Assembly: GCA_009692925.1 (NCBI GenBank)
Contig: SHYG01000015.1
Span: forward strand, 1-37,691
DNA: 37,691 bases
Source: Dehalococcoidia bacterium
GTDB taxonomy: Bacteria > Chloroflexota > Dehalococcoidia > Lucifugimonadales > UBA3495
Reading direction: 5' to 3'
The notes below the pieces were generated by a model. The model did no database searches. It was given only the letters and a program-made list of their open reading frames with translations, and had not been told where the DNA came from. Made by a program: the position numbers and the translations under genes. This document shows positions 1 to 9,110 of this stretch, one piece after another (position 1 is the stretch's first letter; the number at the start of each line of letters is the position of its first letter).

Positions 1-5
1 GGGCC

Positions 6-512
6 ATGGTCGGCGTCAAGGGCGAGGTGGTGGAGGCCTGGGGCGTGGTGGACGCCGAGTACCTGCGCCGCTTCAGCCAAGCCGTCATGGATCCCGACCC
101 CCGCTACTGGGACCAGGAGTTCGCCGAGACCACGCCCTATGGCGAGATTATCACGCCGCCCATCATGGTGAGCTACATGGCCAGCCGCATCCGCCCTGAC
201 GCGGAGGACCCCATCACCAGGGCCTTTGAGGAAGACCCCATGTCCGACGGCATTGGCCGCGTCCACCGCCACGGTGAGCTGCCCCGGGTGCCTACCAAGC
301 TGGTGCGGGTGCTCAACGCCGGCAACGAGTTGGAGATTTTCAAGTACCCCAGCATCGGCGACAAGGTGTACTTCCAGCACAGCTACTCGGACATCCGCGA
401 AAGGGTGGGCCGGGACGGCAACCCCTTCCTGATAATTACACGGGAGACCCGCTACTGGAACCAGAAGGACGAGACCCTGTGCATCACCCGGGCCTCGACT
501 ATACGGCGCTAG
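6..512 (+). CDS. MaoC-like/FAS1-like dehydratase, N-terminal hot-dog half (true start may lie upstream of the window)
   Basis: 168-aa ORF; FSQAVMDPDPRYWDQEFAETTPYGEIITPP resembles MaoC_dehydrat_N; followed directly by a second MaoC-like ORF. Confidence 0.75.
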   Translation: MVGVKGEVVEAWGVVDAEYLRRFSQAVMDPDPRYWDQEFAETTPYGEIITPPIMVSYMASRIRPDAEDPITRAFEEDPMSDGIGRVHRHGELPRVPTKLVRVLNAGNELEIFKYPSIGDKVYFQHSYSDIRERVGRDGNPFLIITRETRYWNQKDETLCITRASTIRR

Positions 513-523
513 AGGTGACTGCC

Positions 524-1084
524 ATGACCATGCCGTTGGACGACCTGCTGAAGCTCTCCGCGGAGGAGATACTCACCCACAACGAGAAGCCCTCCGCCGC
601 TCAGCTCCGGCACAAATCCCAGACCTACTTCCAAGACATATACGAGGGCATGGAGCTGCCCAAGTACATGTACAAGCCTACGCCCACGCACCTGTTCCGG
701 TGGAGCGCGGCCATTGAGAACTTCCACCGAATCCACTATGACCTGGACTTCGGCCTGAACCACGACAAGAATCCCAGCATCCTGGTCCACGGCTCCTGGA
801 AGCAGAGCGTGGTGCCCCAGTACCTCAAGGACTTCACCCTGCCCCACGGCTGGCCCTGGAAGGCGCGGTTTGAGCACCGGGCCATGCTGGTGCCGGGGGA
901 TATCCTCATCATGTGGGGCAAGGTCACCGGCAAGCAGCAGCGGGATGGCATGGGAATGGTGGAGCTGGAGATTGGCATGAAGACCCAGGACGGCATCGAG
1001 AGCATGCCCGGCACCGCCACCGTAGTGCTCCCCCTGCGCGGTGGGCGGGCCATACCATACCCCTTCGTGCCCCCAGCAGAGTAG
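524..1084 (+). CDS. MaoC-like dehydratase, second hot-dog subunit
   Basis: ORF in the 479..1084 frame; ATG at 524 just after the upstream stop; HRIHYDLDFG and LVHGSW motifs typical of hot-dog hydratases. Confidence 0.75.
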   Translation: MTMPLDDLLKLSAEEILTHNEKPSAAQLRHKSQTYFQDIYEGMELPKYMYKPTPTHLFRWSAAIENFHRIHYDLDFGLNHDKNPSILVHGSWKQSVVPQYLKDFTLPHGWPWKARFEHRAMLVPGDILIMWGKVTGKQQRDGMGMVELEIGMKTQDGIESMPGTATVVLPLRGGRAIPYPFVPPAE

Positions 1085-1101
1085 GGACTGGTCTCACGGC
1101 T

Positions 1102-1178
1102 CACCGCAGAGGCGCAGAGAACGCTGAGATTATGGTCCTAGAAATGAAATCTCTGAGTACTCCGCGCTCTCTGCGGTG
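1102..1178. repeat. Imperfect inverted repeat, CACCGCAGAG family, copy A
   Basis: CACCGCAGAGGCGCAGAGAACGCTGAGATT ... AATCTCTGAGTACTCCGCGCTCTCTGCGGTG. Confidence 0.85.
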
Positions 1179-1200
1179 AAACAACGTACTGAGGTATAAA

Positions 1201-1470
1201 ATGGCCCGATTCATCGCCATACATAACGTGCCCGGCATTACCGAAGCCGACTTCCGCGACAAGCTGGATGCGGTGCGCAAGTGGCGCCCCGACCGGCGCA
1301 CCACCATCCTCAAGGTCTACGGCGACCTGAAGAGCGGCCGCCTGGTGTCGGAGTGCGAGGCCGAGGAGCAGGCCCACTTTGAAGACTGGATCAAGATGGT
1401 GGGCTGGCCTGCCGAGTCGGTGCACCGGGTGAACCTGATCTGCCAGGTGGGCAACATCTGGGAGGTGTAG
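1201..1470 (+). CDS. Small uncharacterised protein (89 aa)
   Basis: ATG at 1201 preceded by GAGGTATAAA; intact ORF in a gene-sized gap. Confidence 0.6.
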   Translation: MARFIAIHNVPGITEADFRDKLDAVRKWRPDRRTTILKVYGDLKSGRLVSECEAEEQAHFEDWIKMVGWPAESVHRVNLICQVGNIWEV

Positions 1471-1498
1471 GCCTATCTATTGACACCACGGCTCCACC

Positions 1499-1526
1499 GT
1501 AGGGGCGCACAGCTGTGCGCCCCTAC
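1499..1526. repeat. Perfect 28-bp palindrome, GTAGGGGC...GCCCCTAC family
   Basis: GTAGGGGCGCACAGCTGTGCGCCCCTAC, between convergent genes. Confidence 0.9.
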
Positions 1527-1535
1527 GCCTTGCCC

Positions 1536-2501
1536 CTACGGCGATGTACCACCCAGCCGCAGCTCCTGCCAGCGGGCGCTGATGTGGGCCCCCAGCAACA
1601 GTATCGTGGCCGACAGGTAAATCCAGGCCAGCAGCACTATGGCTGAGGTCAGCGGGCCATAGATCCGATCGTACACCGCCAGGTCCCGCAGGTACCAAAC
1701 AAACAACCCCTTGCCAATCTCCAGGAGCATCGCCGCCACCGCTGCGCCCGGCCACACGTGGCGCCAGCAGGCCTTGGGGGAGGGCACAAACCGGTAGATT
1801 AGCAGGAACACCAGGAAGCTGGCCGCCCAGGGCAACCCCCGGCGGGCGACCTCGCCCAGGGCCAGCAACAGCCACCGGCCCGGCAGGTCCGGGACACCCT
1901 GGACCAAAAGCTCCACCAGGGCGCTGGCCCAGGTAGTGGCCAGAAACAGGCCGGCCACCGCCAGGGCCAGGCCCCAGCGCAGCGGCATGGCCAGGTAAGA
2001 AGGACGGGGTTGAGTCACCCCCCAGGCCTCGTTCACCAACCGACCAATGGCCCCAAAGAGCATATTGGCGGTACCCACCAGGCCGGCCGTCGCCCCCAGG
2101 GCCAGCACGCCCCGCTGGCGCACCACTTCATCCAGATTGAGCTGGACCGATTGGGCGGAGCCCGGCAGGTGGCCCGTCACCAGCTCCAGGAACCTTTGCT
2201 GCGCATCCTGGGAGTGGTTCAGGACTATGCCCAGCACCGCCAGGGTCCCCAGCAGCAGGGGAAACAGCGCAAACAGCGCGTAAAAGGCCACCCCAGCCGC
2301 CATCTGCGCCGAGTCTCCCTTGACCATCCCCCGGGAGACTTGCCAGGCCAGCACGGCGATTTGAGACCGCCCCAGGCGAGACTGCGCCAGCGGGGCCAGG
2401 GCCCGCTCCATACGCTGCCGCCACCGGCGGGGTTCCGCCAGCACGCGGGCAATCCCCTGCCGTGCGTGGGCAAACAGGGTTCGCAGCCAGTCTGTTAACA
2501 T
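1536..2501 (-). CDS. YihY/virulence factor BrkB family membrane protein
   Basis: Hydrophobic ORF with AAGVAFYALFALFPLLLGTLAVLG and GAAVAAMLLEIGKGLFVWYL...YGPLTSAIVLLAWIYLSATILLLGAHISA; ATG at 2501 overlaps the upstream stop (TGATG). Confidence 0.85.
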   Translation of the reverse strand: MLTDWLRTLFAHARQGIARVLAEPRRWRQRMERALAPLAQSRLGRSQIAVLAWQVSRGMVKGDSAQMAAGVAFYALFALFPLLLGTLAVLGIVLNHSQDAQQRFLELVTGHLPGSAQSVQLNLDEVVRQRGVLALGATAGLVGTANMLFGAIGRLVNEAWGVTQPRPSYLAMPLRWGLALAVAGLFLATTWASALVELLVQGVPDLPGRWLLLALGEVARRGLPWAASFLVFLLIYRFVPSPKACWRHVWPGAAVAAMLLEIGKGLFVWYLRDLAVYDRIYGPLTSAIVLLAWIYLSATILLLGAHISARWQELRLGGTSP

Positions 2502-3025
2502 CAGCCTTGCGCGCTCCCCAGGAGTGTGCCTGCGGGCAGCACTCTGCCCCAAGCTCTGAGCGGCCAGCAGCGAAACCACACGCGCCCCAGGACTAGCTCC
2601 CGGCTGACCGGGCCAAAGGCGCGGCTGTCCTGACTATCGGCGCGGCTATCCCCCAGCACAAACCACTCGCCGGGCCCTGCCATCCACTCCCTGGGGTGCC
2701 GGTTCACCGGGCAAGGCGGGCCATCCAGGTAAGGCTCGGCCAGGGGCAGGTCATTGACGCAGACTGCATCGTCGCCCAGGCGAAGGTGCTCGCCGGGCAG
2801 GCCGATGACCCGCTTGATGATGACGCTGCCTGGCTCCAGAGGGTGGCGCAGCACCACTATCTCACCGCGCTCTGGCGGGGCATTCGCTGCCCTTATTCGG
2901 CGGGCCAACACCTGCTGCCCGTGGCGCAGGGTAGGACACATGCTATCACCCTCCACCCGGAAGCGGGCGGAGGACAGCAAACATCCCAACACATGGCACA
3001 TTTCGGCAAGTGAAAGTCGCCCCAT
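2501..3025 (-). CDS. Signal peptidase I (S26 family)
   Basis: GDSMCPTL (catalytic Ser), GSVIIKRVIGLPGE (catalytic Lys), FVLGDSRADSQDSRAFGPV box. Confidence 0.9.
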   Translation of the reverse strand: MGRLSLAEMCHVLGCLLSSARFRVEGDSMCPTLRHGQQVLARRIRAANAPPERGEIVVLRHPLEPGSVIIKRVIGLPGEHLRLGDDAVCVNDLPLAEPYLDGPPCPVNRHPREWMAGPGEWFVLGDSRADSQDSRAFGPVSRELVLGRVWFRCWPLRAWGRVLPAGTLLGSAQG

Positions 3026-3144
3026 GGGAGTATTGTAACCCGTCGCTGGACTCCCCTGCTCCACTGCCCTATAATCGGGGCCGCGCAATCCAAGCTAGCA
3101 AGCTGCTAGTCCCCGGCAGGGACCGGGGCTTCAGGAGATTGAAC

Positions 3145-4188
3145 ATGGCCAGCACCAACGACGTCGTGCGAGTAGGTCTAATCGGCGCGGGCCGCAACAC
3201 CCGGGAGCGCCACATCCCCGGCTTCCAGAAGCAGAAGGGTGTGGAAATTGTGGCGGTCGCTAACCGCTCCCAGGAGTCCGGGCGGCGCGTGGCCGACCAG
3301 TTCAATATCCCCCAGGTCTACGACGACTGGCATCAGCTAGTGGAAGACCCCGGCATTGACGCCGTGTGCATCGGCACCTGGCCGTACATGCACCGCACCC
3401 TGGCCGTGGCCGCCCTGGAGCATGGCAAGCACGTGCTGTGCGAGGCCCGCATGGCCGCCAGCGCCAAGGAGGCCCACGAGATGCTGGCCGCCTCCCGCAT
3501 GCACCCGGAGCTGACCGCCCAGATTGTGCCGGCGCCCACCACCTTCAAGGTGGACCGGCTGCTGATGCAGCTCATCAGCGACGGCTACCTGGGCGACACG
3601 CTGGCAGTGGAGGTGCAGGTGCTGGGCAGCGAGTTCGTGGACACTACCAGCCCCATGCACTGGCGTCAGGACCGCTACCTCAGCGGCTACAACATCCTGA
3701 ACATGGGCATCTGGTACGAGTCCATGATCCGCTGGGTGGGCCAGGCCACCAAGGTGATGGCCATGACCCGGGTTAACGTGCCCTTCCGGCTGGACGAGGC
3801 CGGCAACCAGGTGGGCGTGACCGTCCCCGACCATGCGGACATCCTGTGCCAGTTGCCCAACGGCGCCCAGGCCCACATGCGGTTCAGCGCCGTCACCGGG
3901 CTGTCGGCGGGCACCGAGGTGTGGCTGTACGGCACCCAGGGCACCCTGCGAGTGGACGGGCGGTTCAACGTCTTTGGCGGCAAGCGGGGCGACCAGAAGC
4001 TGTCGGAGATCCCCAACCCGGCGACGCAGCAGTACGGCTGGCGGGTGGAAGAGGAGTTTGTCAACGCCGTCCGCGGCCGGGAGCCGGTGACCCGCACCCC
4101 CTTCCACGTGGGGGTCCACTACATGGAGTGGACTGAGGCAGTGACCCGCAGCGCCCAGTCGGGGCAAGCCATCTCCCTGCCGCTGTAG
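3145..4188 (+). CDS. Gfo/Idh/MocA family oxidoreductase
   Basis: VGLIGAGRNTRERHIPGF Rossmann motif; ALEHGKHVLCEARMA (EKP-like box). Confidence 0.9.
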   Translation: MASTNDVVRVGLIGAGRNTRERHIPGFQKQKGVEIVAVANRSQESGRRVADQFNIPQVYDDWHQLVEDPGIDAVCIGTWPYMHRTLAVAALEHGKHVLCEARMAASAKEAHEMLAASRMHPELTAQIVPAPTTFKVDRLLMQLISDGYLGDTLAVEVQVLGSEFVDTTSPMHWRQDRYLSGYNILNMGIWYESMIRWVGQATKVMAMTRVNVPFRLDEAGNQVGVTVPDHADILCQLPNGAQAHMRFSAVTGLSAGTEVWLYGTQGTLRVDGRFNVFGGKRGDQKLSEIPNPATQQYGWRVEEEFVNAVRGREPVTRTPFHVGVHYMEWTEAVTRSAQSGQAISLPL

Positions 4189-4197
4189 ACGTGTCCT

Positions 4198-4271
4198 CCT
4201 CTCCCTCGATGGGAGAGGATTAAGGTGAGGGGAATCACCCTCACCCCAACCCTCTCCCATCGAGGGAGAGG
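4198..4271. repeat. Long inverted repeat with perfect 21-bp arms
   Basis: CCTCTCCCTCGATGGGAGAGG (4198-4218) is the exact reverse complement of CCTCTCCCATCGAGGGAGAGG (4251-4271). Confidence 0.9.
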
Positions 4272-4282
4272 GCGCAGGGAGC

Positions 4283-5482
4283 TTGTTAGTGGTTATTCCA
4301 ACCCCCCCGGGAGGCATCTTCCCGGTGCAGCGACTGCGCCAGGCTGTGGCCCAGGGCCTGATCCACTCGGAAAAGTCCCCCATTCCCAACGCCAGCTTCC
4401 AGCCCGCCAGCCTGGACCTGCGCCTGGGCGAGAAGGCCTACCGCCTGCGGTGCAGCTTCCTGCCGGACACCCGGCGGGTGGAGGACAAGCTCCCAGACCT
4501 GCTAATGGGGGAGATTGACCTGCGCGACGGCGCGGTGCTGGAGAGCAACCGCCCGTACCTGATCCCCCTGCTGGAGGAGCTGCGCCTGCCCCCAGACCTG
4601 CGGGCCAAGGCCAACCCGCGCAGCTCCACCGGCAGGCTGGACGTTTTCACCCGCGTCATTACCGACTACAGCCACCAGTTCGACGAGATTAAGGCTGGCT
4701 ACCAGGGCAAGCTATACCTGGAGGTGGTGCCCCGATCCTTCACCATCAAGGTGCGGACCGGACTTTCCCTGAACCAGTTGCGACTCTTTCGCAACGACCC
4801 GCGGTGCTCCGACCAGGAGACGCTGGAGTACCACGCTAGCCGCGCCCCGGTGCTCTACGCAGGCGGCAAGCCGGTGCCGACCCGCCGGTTGCTGCTGGCC
4901 GACGGGCTGTTTCTCAGCATTGACCTGGCCGGGGGCCGTAGTCCTTCACCCGCAGGACGCAGCCGGCGGCCCAGAACCGTGGGCTACCGGGCCAAGAAGA
5001 ACAGCCAGTTCATTGATCTTTCCAAGGTGGCCGAGTACCACGCGATGGATTTTTGGGAGCCCGTGCAGGCGGAGCGAGGCAACCGCCTGGTGCTGGAGCC
5101 TGAGGAGTTCTACCTGCTGCTCTCCGCCGAGAGCGTGAGCATCCCCCCGGAGTTTGCGGCGGAGATGGTGGCCTACGAGCCTACCAGCGGCGAGTTGCGC
5201 ACCCACTACGCCGGCTTCTTCGATCCCGGCTTCGGCTACGACCCCCAGGGCCGCCTCACCGGCACTCGCGCGGTGATGGAGGTGCGCGCCCACGACGTGC
5301 CCTTCATGATTGAGCACGGGCAGAAGGTGTGCAAGCTGGGGTTTGAGCGGATGCTGGAGCCTCCCGACATCCTGTACGGCCCGGCCATCGGCTCGGCCTA
5401 CCAGCAGCAGGCGCTCACCCTGAGCAAGCACTTCTTGTCGCCAGACAAGGCCCAGCTGAGCCTGCTTCAGCGCAAACCGTAA
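4283..5482 (+). CDS. dcd: 2'-deoxycytidine 5'-triphosphate deaminase, long form
   Basis: PASLDLRLGEKAYR, KANPRSSTGRLDVFTRVITDY and YQGKLYLEVVPRSFTIKVRTGLSLNQLR motifs of the dCTP deaminase/dUTPase fold; start codon uncertain (TTG/GTG). Confidence 0.85.
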   Translation: MLVVIPTPPGGIFPVQRLRQAVAQGLIHSEKSPIPNASFQPASLDLRLGEKAYRLRCSFLPDTRRVEDKLPDLLMGEIDLRDGAVLESNRPYLIPLLEELRLPPDLRAKANPRSSTGRLDVFTRVITDYSHQFDEIKAGYQGKLYLEVVPRSFTIKVRTGLSLNQLRLFRNDPRCSDQETLEYHASRAPVLYAGGKPVPTRRLLLADGLFLSIDLAGGRSPSPAGRSRRPRTVGYRAKKNSQFIDLSKVAEYHAMDFWEPVQAERGNRLVLEPEEFYLLLSAESVSIPPEFAAEMVAYEPTSGELRTHYAGFFDPGFGYDPQGRLTGTRAVMEVRAHDVPFMIEHGQKVCKLGFERMLEPPDILYGPAIGSAYQQQALTLSKHFLSPDKAQLSLLQRKP

Positions 5483-5531
5483 GGAGGTTCCTGGATACCA
5501 AACTCCGGGATGACTCATAGTCAGGCAACCG

Positions 5532-6965
5532 CTACGCGTCGCTGGAGCGGCTGCGGGGAGACCGGGCCGGCGCCGGCGCCGCGGCCTCGCTGTTCCGGCG
5601 CTGGTCCAGGTAGTTGGGCGCGGCGATGGGCTCCCAGTCCACCAGGGTGTTGTCCGCCAGCCGGGAGGCAATGCGCGGCTTGGCCTTTTCCAGCTCCTCA
5701 ATGCTAAATGGAGACGTGATGATGGTGGGCAGCCGCACCTCGTGGCGGTGCAGGATGATCTGGCCCAGTTTCTCCTCGGCCCAGGGGGTGCTCTTCTCCG
5801 CGCCCAGGTCGTCCAGGACGAGCAGAGGTGCGGTCTTCACCTGCTCAAACAGCTCGTCGTAGCCGATGGGGTTGTCAGGGCGGAAGGTGGCCCGCAGGTG
5901 GTCCAGCAGGTCCGGGACCCGGACGAAGAACACCGGAGTGCCCCGGCGCAGCTGTTCCACTGCCGCGGCCACTGCCAGGTGGGTCTTGCCGCACCCGTAG
6001 TCCCCGGTGAACAGCAGCCAGCCCTCCGGGTGGGCGGCGAAGGTCTGGGCGGCCTTCTTGACCCGCTCCAGGGACTCGCGGATGGCGCGGCCGGCCTTGG
6101 GCCCGCCCCGGAGGTTGAAGCTCTCGAAGGTCATGCGCTGCCGCATCTCCGCGGGCACCTCGCCGATGCGCCGCGCCAGCCGGTGCTGGACTGTGCCCAG
6201 ATGCACCACCCGGCAGAGGCCGTCGGTGGCTTCCAAGCGGGCGCGCAAGCCTTCCTCCAGCCGGTCCAGGGATCCCCGCACGGTGACCAACGTGGGCAGC
6301 GCCGCGTTGAACCGGTGGTTGAACACCTGGAACAGCTTCTCCTGCGCCCAGGGAGTGGCGCTGAGGCTGGTCAGGTCGTCCAGCACCAGCACCGGCGCGT
6401 TACGCACCTGGTCGAACAGCTCGTCGTAGGGCACCTCGCTGTCGGGGGCGTAGGCCGCCCGCAGGTGATCCAGCAGGTCGGCGGCCGCGATGAAGAAGGC
6501 GGTCTGCCCCCGCTCGATGCAGCGGTTGGCGATGGCCGCCGCCAGGTGGGTCTTGCCGGAACCGCTGGGGCCGGTGAGCACCAGCCAGCCCACGGGGTTT
6601 TCCGCGAACTCTCTAGCCGCCGTCAGGGCGTGGGCAAACAACCGCTGGCTGTCGGGGTCGGCCAGGGGGCCCTGGGGGTTGGTGTCCTCCAGGGTGATGC
6701 GCGCCAAAACCCCCAGGTTGCTGTATCGGCGCAGCGCGGCGGCGCGGGCAGCGGGGTCGTTGGCTGGATGACAACGGCAGGGAAAGGCTTGGCCGAAGTC
6801 GGGATGGTCCACCGGCACCCGCTTGCCGACCCAGCCCCTGCCGTGGCAGTAGACGCAGACCGGTCTTTCAGGCTCCCTGGTCGGCCGAGATGCCCCATCG
6901 CCGTTGGTAGTCTTTGAGGTGCTTCTGATAGTTATCTGGCGGAGAATGTCTCCCAAGCTCTCCAT
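5532..6965 (-). CDS. DnaC/DnaI-type helicase loader with two tandem AAA+ domains and N-terminal Zn-finger-like Cys motif
   Basis: Walker A twice (GPSGSGKTH, GDYGCGKTH), Walker B twice (VLVLDDL, LLVLDDL), CVYCHGRGWVG...FPCRCHP; ATG at 6965 (MESLGDILRQI). Confidence 0.9.
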   Translation of the reverse strand: MESLGDILRQITIRSTSKTTNGDGASRPTREPERPVCVYCHGRGWVGKRVPVDHPDFGQAFPCRCHPANDPAARAAALRRYSNLGVLARITLEDTNPQGPLADPDSQRLFAHALTAAREFAENPVGWLVLTGPSGSGKTHLAAAIANRCIERGQTAFFIAAADLLDHLRAAYAPDSEVPYDELFDQVRNAPVLVLDDLTSLSATPWAQEKLFQVFNHRFNAALPTLVTVRGSLDRLEEGLRARLEATDGLCRVVHLGTVQHRLARRIGEVPAEMRQRMTFESFNLRGGPKAGRAIRESLERVKKAAQTFAAHPEGWLLFTGDYGCGKTHLAVAAAVEQLRRGTPVFFVRVPDLLDHLRATFRPDNPIGYDELFEQVKTAPLLVLDDLGAEKSTPWAEEKLGQIILHRHEVRLPTIITSPFSIEELEKAKPRIASRLADNTLVDWEPIAAPNYLDQRRNSEAAAPAPARSPRSRSSDA

Positions 6966-7623
6966 GGTCTTTCCCCTCGGCGTCCCAGCGCCGCAGTATC
7001 GCTTCAATGTAGGCCAGGTTCCGGGCGTTGCGCGCCACCGCAATGTCAAAGGCCTCGGCGATCCAGCCCGCTGGGTACTCCTCTTCCACCGCCGTCAACT
7101 GGCCGGCGACGAGGGGCCCGATGGTGCCGATGTTGTCCTCGTAGAGGGCGAATATGTTGGGCCGCACCGCCGCCGGCGGCTCCGCTCCGCTGGCGCGGGA
7201 CTTGACCTCCGGCTGGAAGTCCGCCGAGACCTTCATCCCCTGCTGGGCCAGAGCCTCCCGGTCCTCCTGAGTGTTGAGCAGGAAACACTCATCGTGGGCA
7301 TTCGCCGCCGGGAACTGGCTAACCCCAGCAGGACAGTACAGGAACACCTGGTGCTGCACCGCCAGGGCCAGTCCCCGCAGGATCTGCTGCTCCGGAGAGG
7401 CCTCGCCGCCCGCCAAACCCCGCAGCAGCACCGGGTCGCTCAGGAACTCCTGGAGGCAGACCGGGCGGAAGGCGCCCTTTTTGAGGTTCCGCAGCCACAC
7501 GCCCCGCAGGACTACCTTAAGCTCGGCTAAGTCCTGAATCTGCTCCAGCAGCAGGCCGAACAGGGGGTCGGGCAGCGCGGTGGCCCGGGTGCCCCGGACG
7601 AAGCCGGTGAACTGCATTATCAT
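6868..7623 (-). CDS. DnaD-domain replication initiation protein
   Basis: C-terminal NIFALYEDNIGTIGPLVAGQLTAVEEEYPAGWIAEAFDIAVARNARNLAYIEAILRRW matches the DnaB/DnaD C-terminal domain pattern; ATGA overlap with dnaB. Confidence 0.85.
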   Translation of the reverse strand: MIMQFTGFVRGTRATALPDPLFGLLLEQIQDLAELKVVLRGVWLRNLKKGAFRPVCLQEFLSDPVLLRGLAGGEASPEQQILRGLALAVQHQVFLYCPAGVSQFPAANAHDECFLLNTQEDREALAQQGMKVSADFQPEVKSRASGAEPPAAVRPNIFALYEDNIGTIGPLVAGQLTAVEEEYPAGWIAEAFDIAVARNARNLAYIEAILRRWDAEGKDHGELGRHSPPDNYQKHLKDYQRRWGISADQGA

Positions 7624-9038
7624 TCTCTCGCAAAATTCGGCTCGCGGTTCTCTTGTCCGTCTCGCAGCGCTTCAAGATAGTTCTTGTCCAAAGCCTCGAA
7701 CCGCACCAGGTTATCTCTGAAGTACAGCTTCAAGCTCCCGGTGGGGCCGTGGCGGTGCTTGGCCAGGATGATCTCCGCAACGTTCTTGGGGTACGGACGA
7801 TCGGGAAAGTGCCCAGGCCACTCCTCTTCGGTGTAGTAAACGTCCTCCCTGAAGATGAACATCACCACGTCGGCGTCCTGCTCAATGCTGCCGCTGTCCC
7901 GCAGGTCGGAGAGCTGGGGCCGGTGGCCGGTCCGGTTCTCCACCACGCGGCTGAGCTGAGAGCAGGACAGGACCGCGGTGTTGAGGTCCTTGGCCATGAG
8001 TTTCAGGGAGCGGGAGATTTCGGTCAGCTCCTGTACCCGGTTTTCGCCCCCACGGCCACGGCTGTTGCCCTGGATGAGCTGGAGGTAGTCCACCACCAGC
8101 AGGTCCAGCCCATGCTCCAGGGAGAGGCGGCGGGCCTTGCTACGCATCTCCACCATGCCTTGGAAGGACGAGTCGTCAATGTAGATGGGCAAGTCGGAGA
8201 GGCGGCCAATGGAATGAGTAACCCGTTGCCGCTCAGCCTCATTGATGAGGTCCAGGCGCAGGTGATGGGCGTCCACCTCAGCATCGGCGGCCAGAATGCG
8301 CAGGGCCAGCTGCTTCGCGCTCATCTCCAGGCTGAACACGCCCACGGCGGCACCGCTCTTGGCGGCGTTGACCGAGATGTTCAGGGCCAGGGCGCTCTTG
8401 CCCCGGCCGGGCCCGGCGCCCAGGATTAGCAGGTCGGAGCGCTGCAAGCCGCCCAGCAAATCGTCCAGGTCGGAGTAACCCGACTGAAGCGGAATGTCGC
8501 CGGCGGCCTGGGCTTCGGTGAGTGCGGCCTGCTCCTGCAGGAACTGGTCGAAAACCTGGCGCAGGGGGACAAAGTCGCGCTCCCGCTGGCCGGAGCGCAC
8601 CTGGAACAGCGTGTCCTCCGCCCGCCGCAGGGTGACCTCAATGTCCTGGGAATCCTCGTAGCCGATGGCGGAGATGCGGGAGGCGGCTTCAATGAGCCGC
8701 CGCATGGTGGCGGTGCGGGAAATGACCTGGGCGTAGTGTTCGGCGTGGGCCGCCGCGGGAGTGATGGCCACCAAATGGCTTAGGTAGGCCATGCCGCCCA
8801 CCGCATCCAGGTGGCCGTCGCGGCCCAGCTCCCGGGCCACAGTTACCTGGTCAATGCCCTCGCTGCGCTGAAACAGGTTCACGCAGGCTGCAAAGCACAG
8901 TCGGTTTTTTTCGCGGTAGAAGTCGTCGGGCTTAATCAGCGCGGCGACCCGGAGGACCGAGTCGCCGTCGATGAGCAGTGCGCCGACTACCGCCTCCTCC
9001 GCCTCGATGTCGTGGGGCAGGAGCTTCTCAGCGTACAT
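7620..9038 (-). CDS. dnaB: Replicative DNA helicase DnaB
   Basis: LPHDIEAEEAVVGALLIDGD N-terminus; GAGPGRGKSALALNIS Walker A; LLVVDYLQLIQG; LSDLRDSGSIEQDADVVMFIFRED. Confidence 0.97.
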   Translation of the reverse strand: MYAEKLLPHDIEAEEAVVGALLIDGDSVLRVAALIKPDDFYREKNRLCFAACVNLFQRSEGIDQVTVARELGRDGHLDAVGGMAYLSHLVAITPAAAHAEHYAQVISRTATMRRLIEAASRISAIGYEDSQDIEVTLRRAEDTLFQVRSGQRERDFVPLRQVFDQFLQEQAALTEAQAAGDIPLQSGYSDLDDLLGGLQRSDLLILGAGPGRGKSALALNISVNAAKSGAAVGVFSLEMSAKQLALRILAADAEVDAHHLRLDLINEAERQRVTHSIGRLSDLPIYIDDSSFQGMVEMRSKARRLSLEHGLDLLVVDYLQLIQGNSRGRGGENRVQELTEISRSLKLMAKDLNTAVLSCSQLSRVVENRTGHRPQLSDLRDSGSIEQDADVVMFIFREDVYYTEEEWPGHFPDRPYPKNVAEIILAKHRHGPTGSLKLYFRDNLVRFEALDKNYLEALRDGQENREPNFARE

Positions 9039-9110
9039 CTAAAGCCTGCCTGCCAGGCGCACGGCTATCCCCTGCTCGTGGTAGCCGGGGTGAAACGCTG
9101 CGCGCATGGC

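Noticed and set aside
3337-4389. Long antisense ORFs (also 5742..6917, 14354..15751, 31308..32588, 36037..37320)
   Set aside because: Shadow ORFs opposite clearly recognisable genes in high-GC DNA; low-complexity His/Gly/Ala/Arg composition and no motifs.
5532-9038. dnaC/dnaD/dnaB-like cluster as a possible prophage replication module
   Set aside because: It is contiguous with rplI and includes the chromosomal-type DnaB; no phage structural, integrase or lysis genes are nearby.
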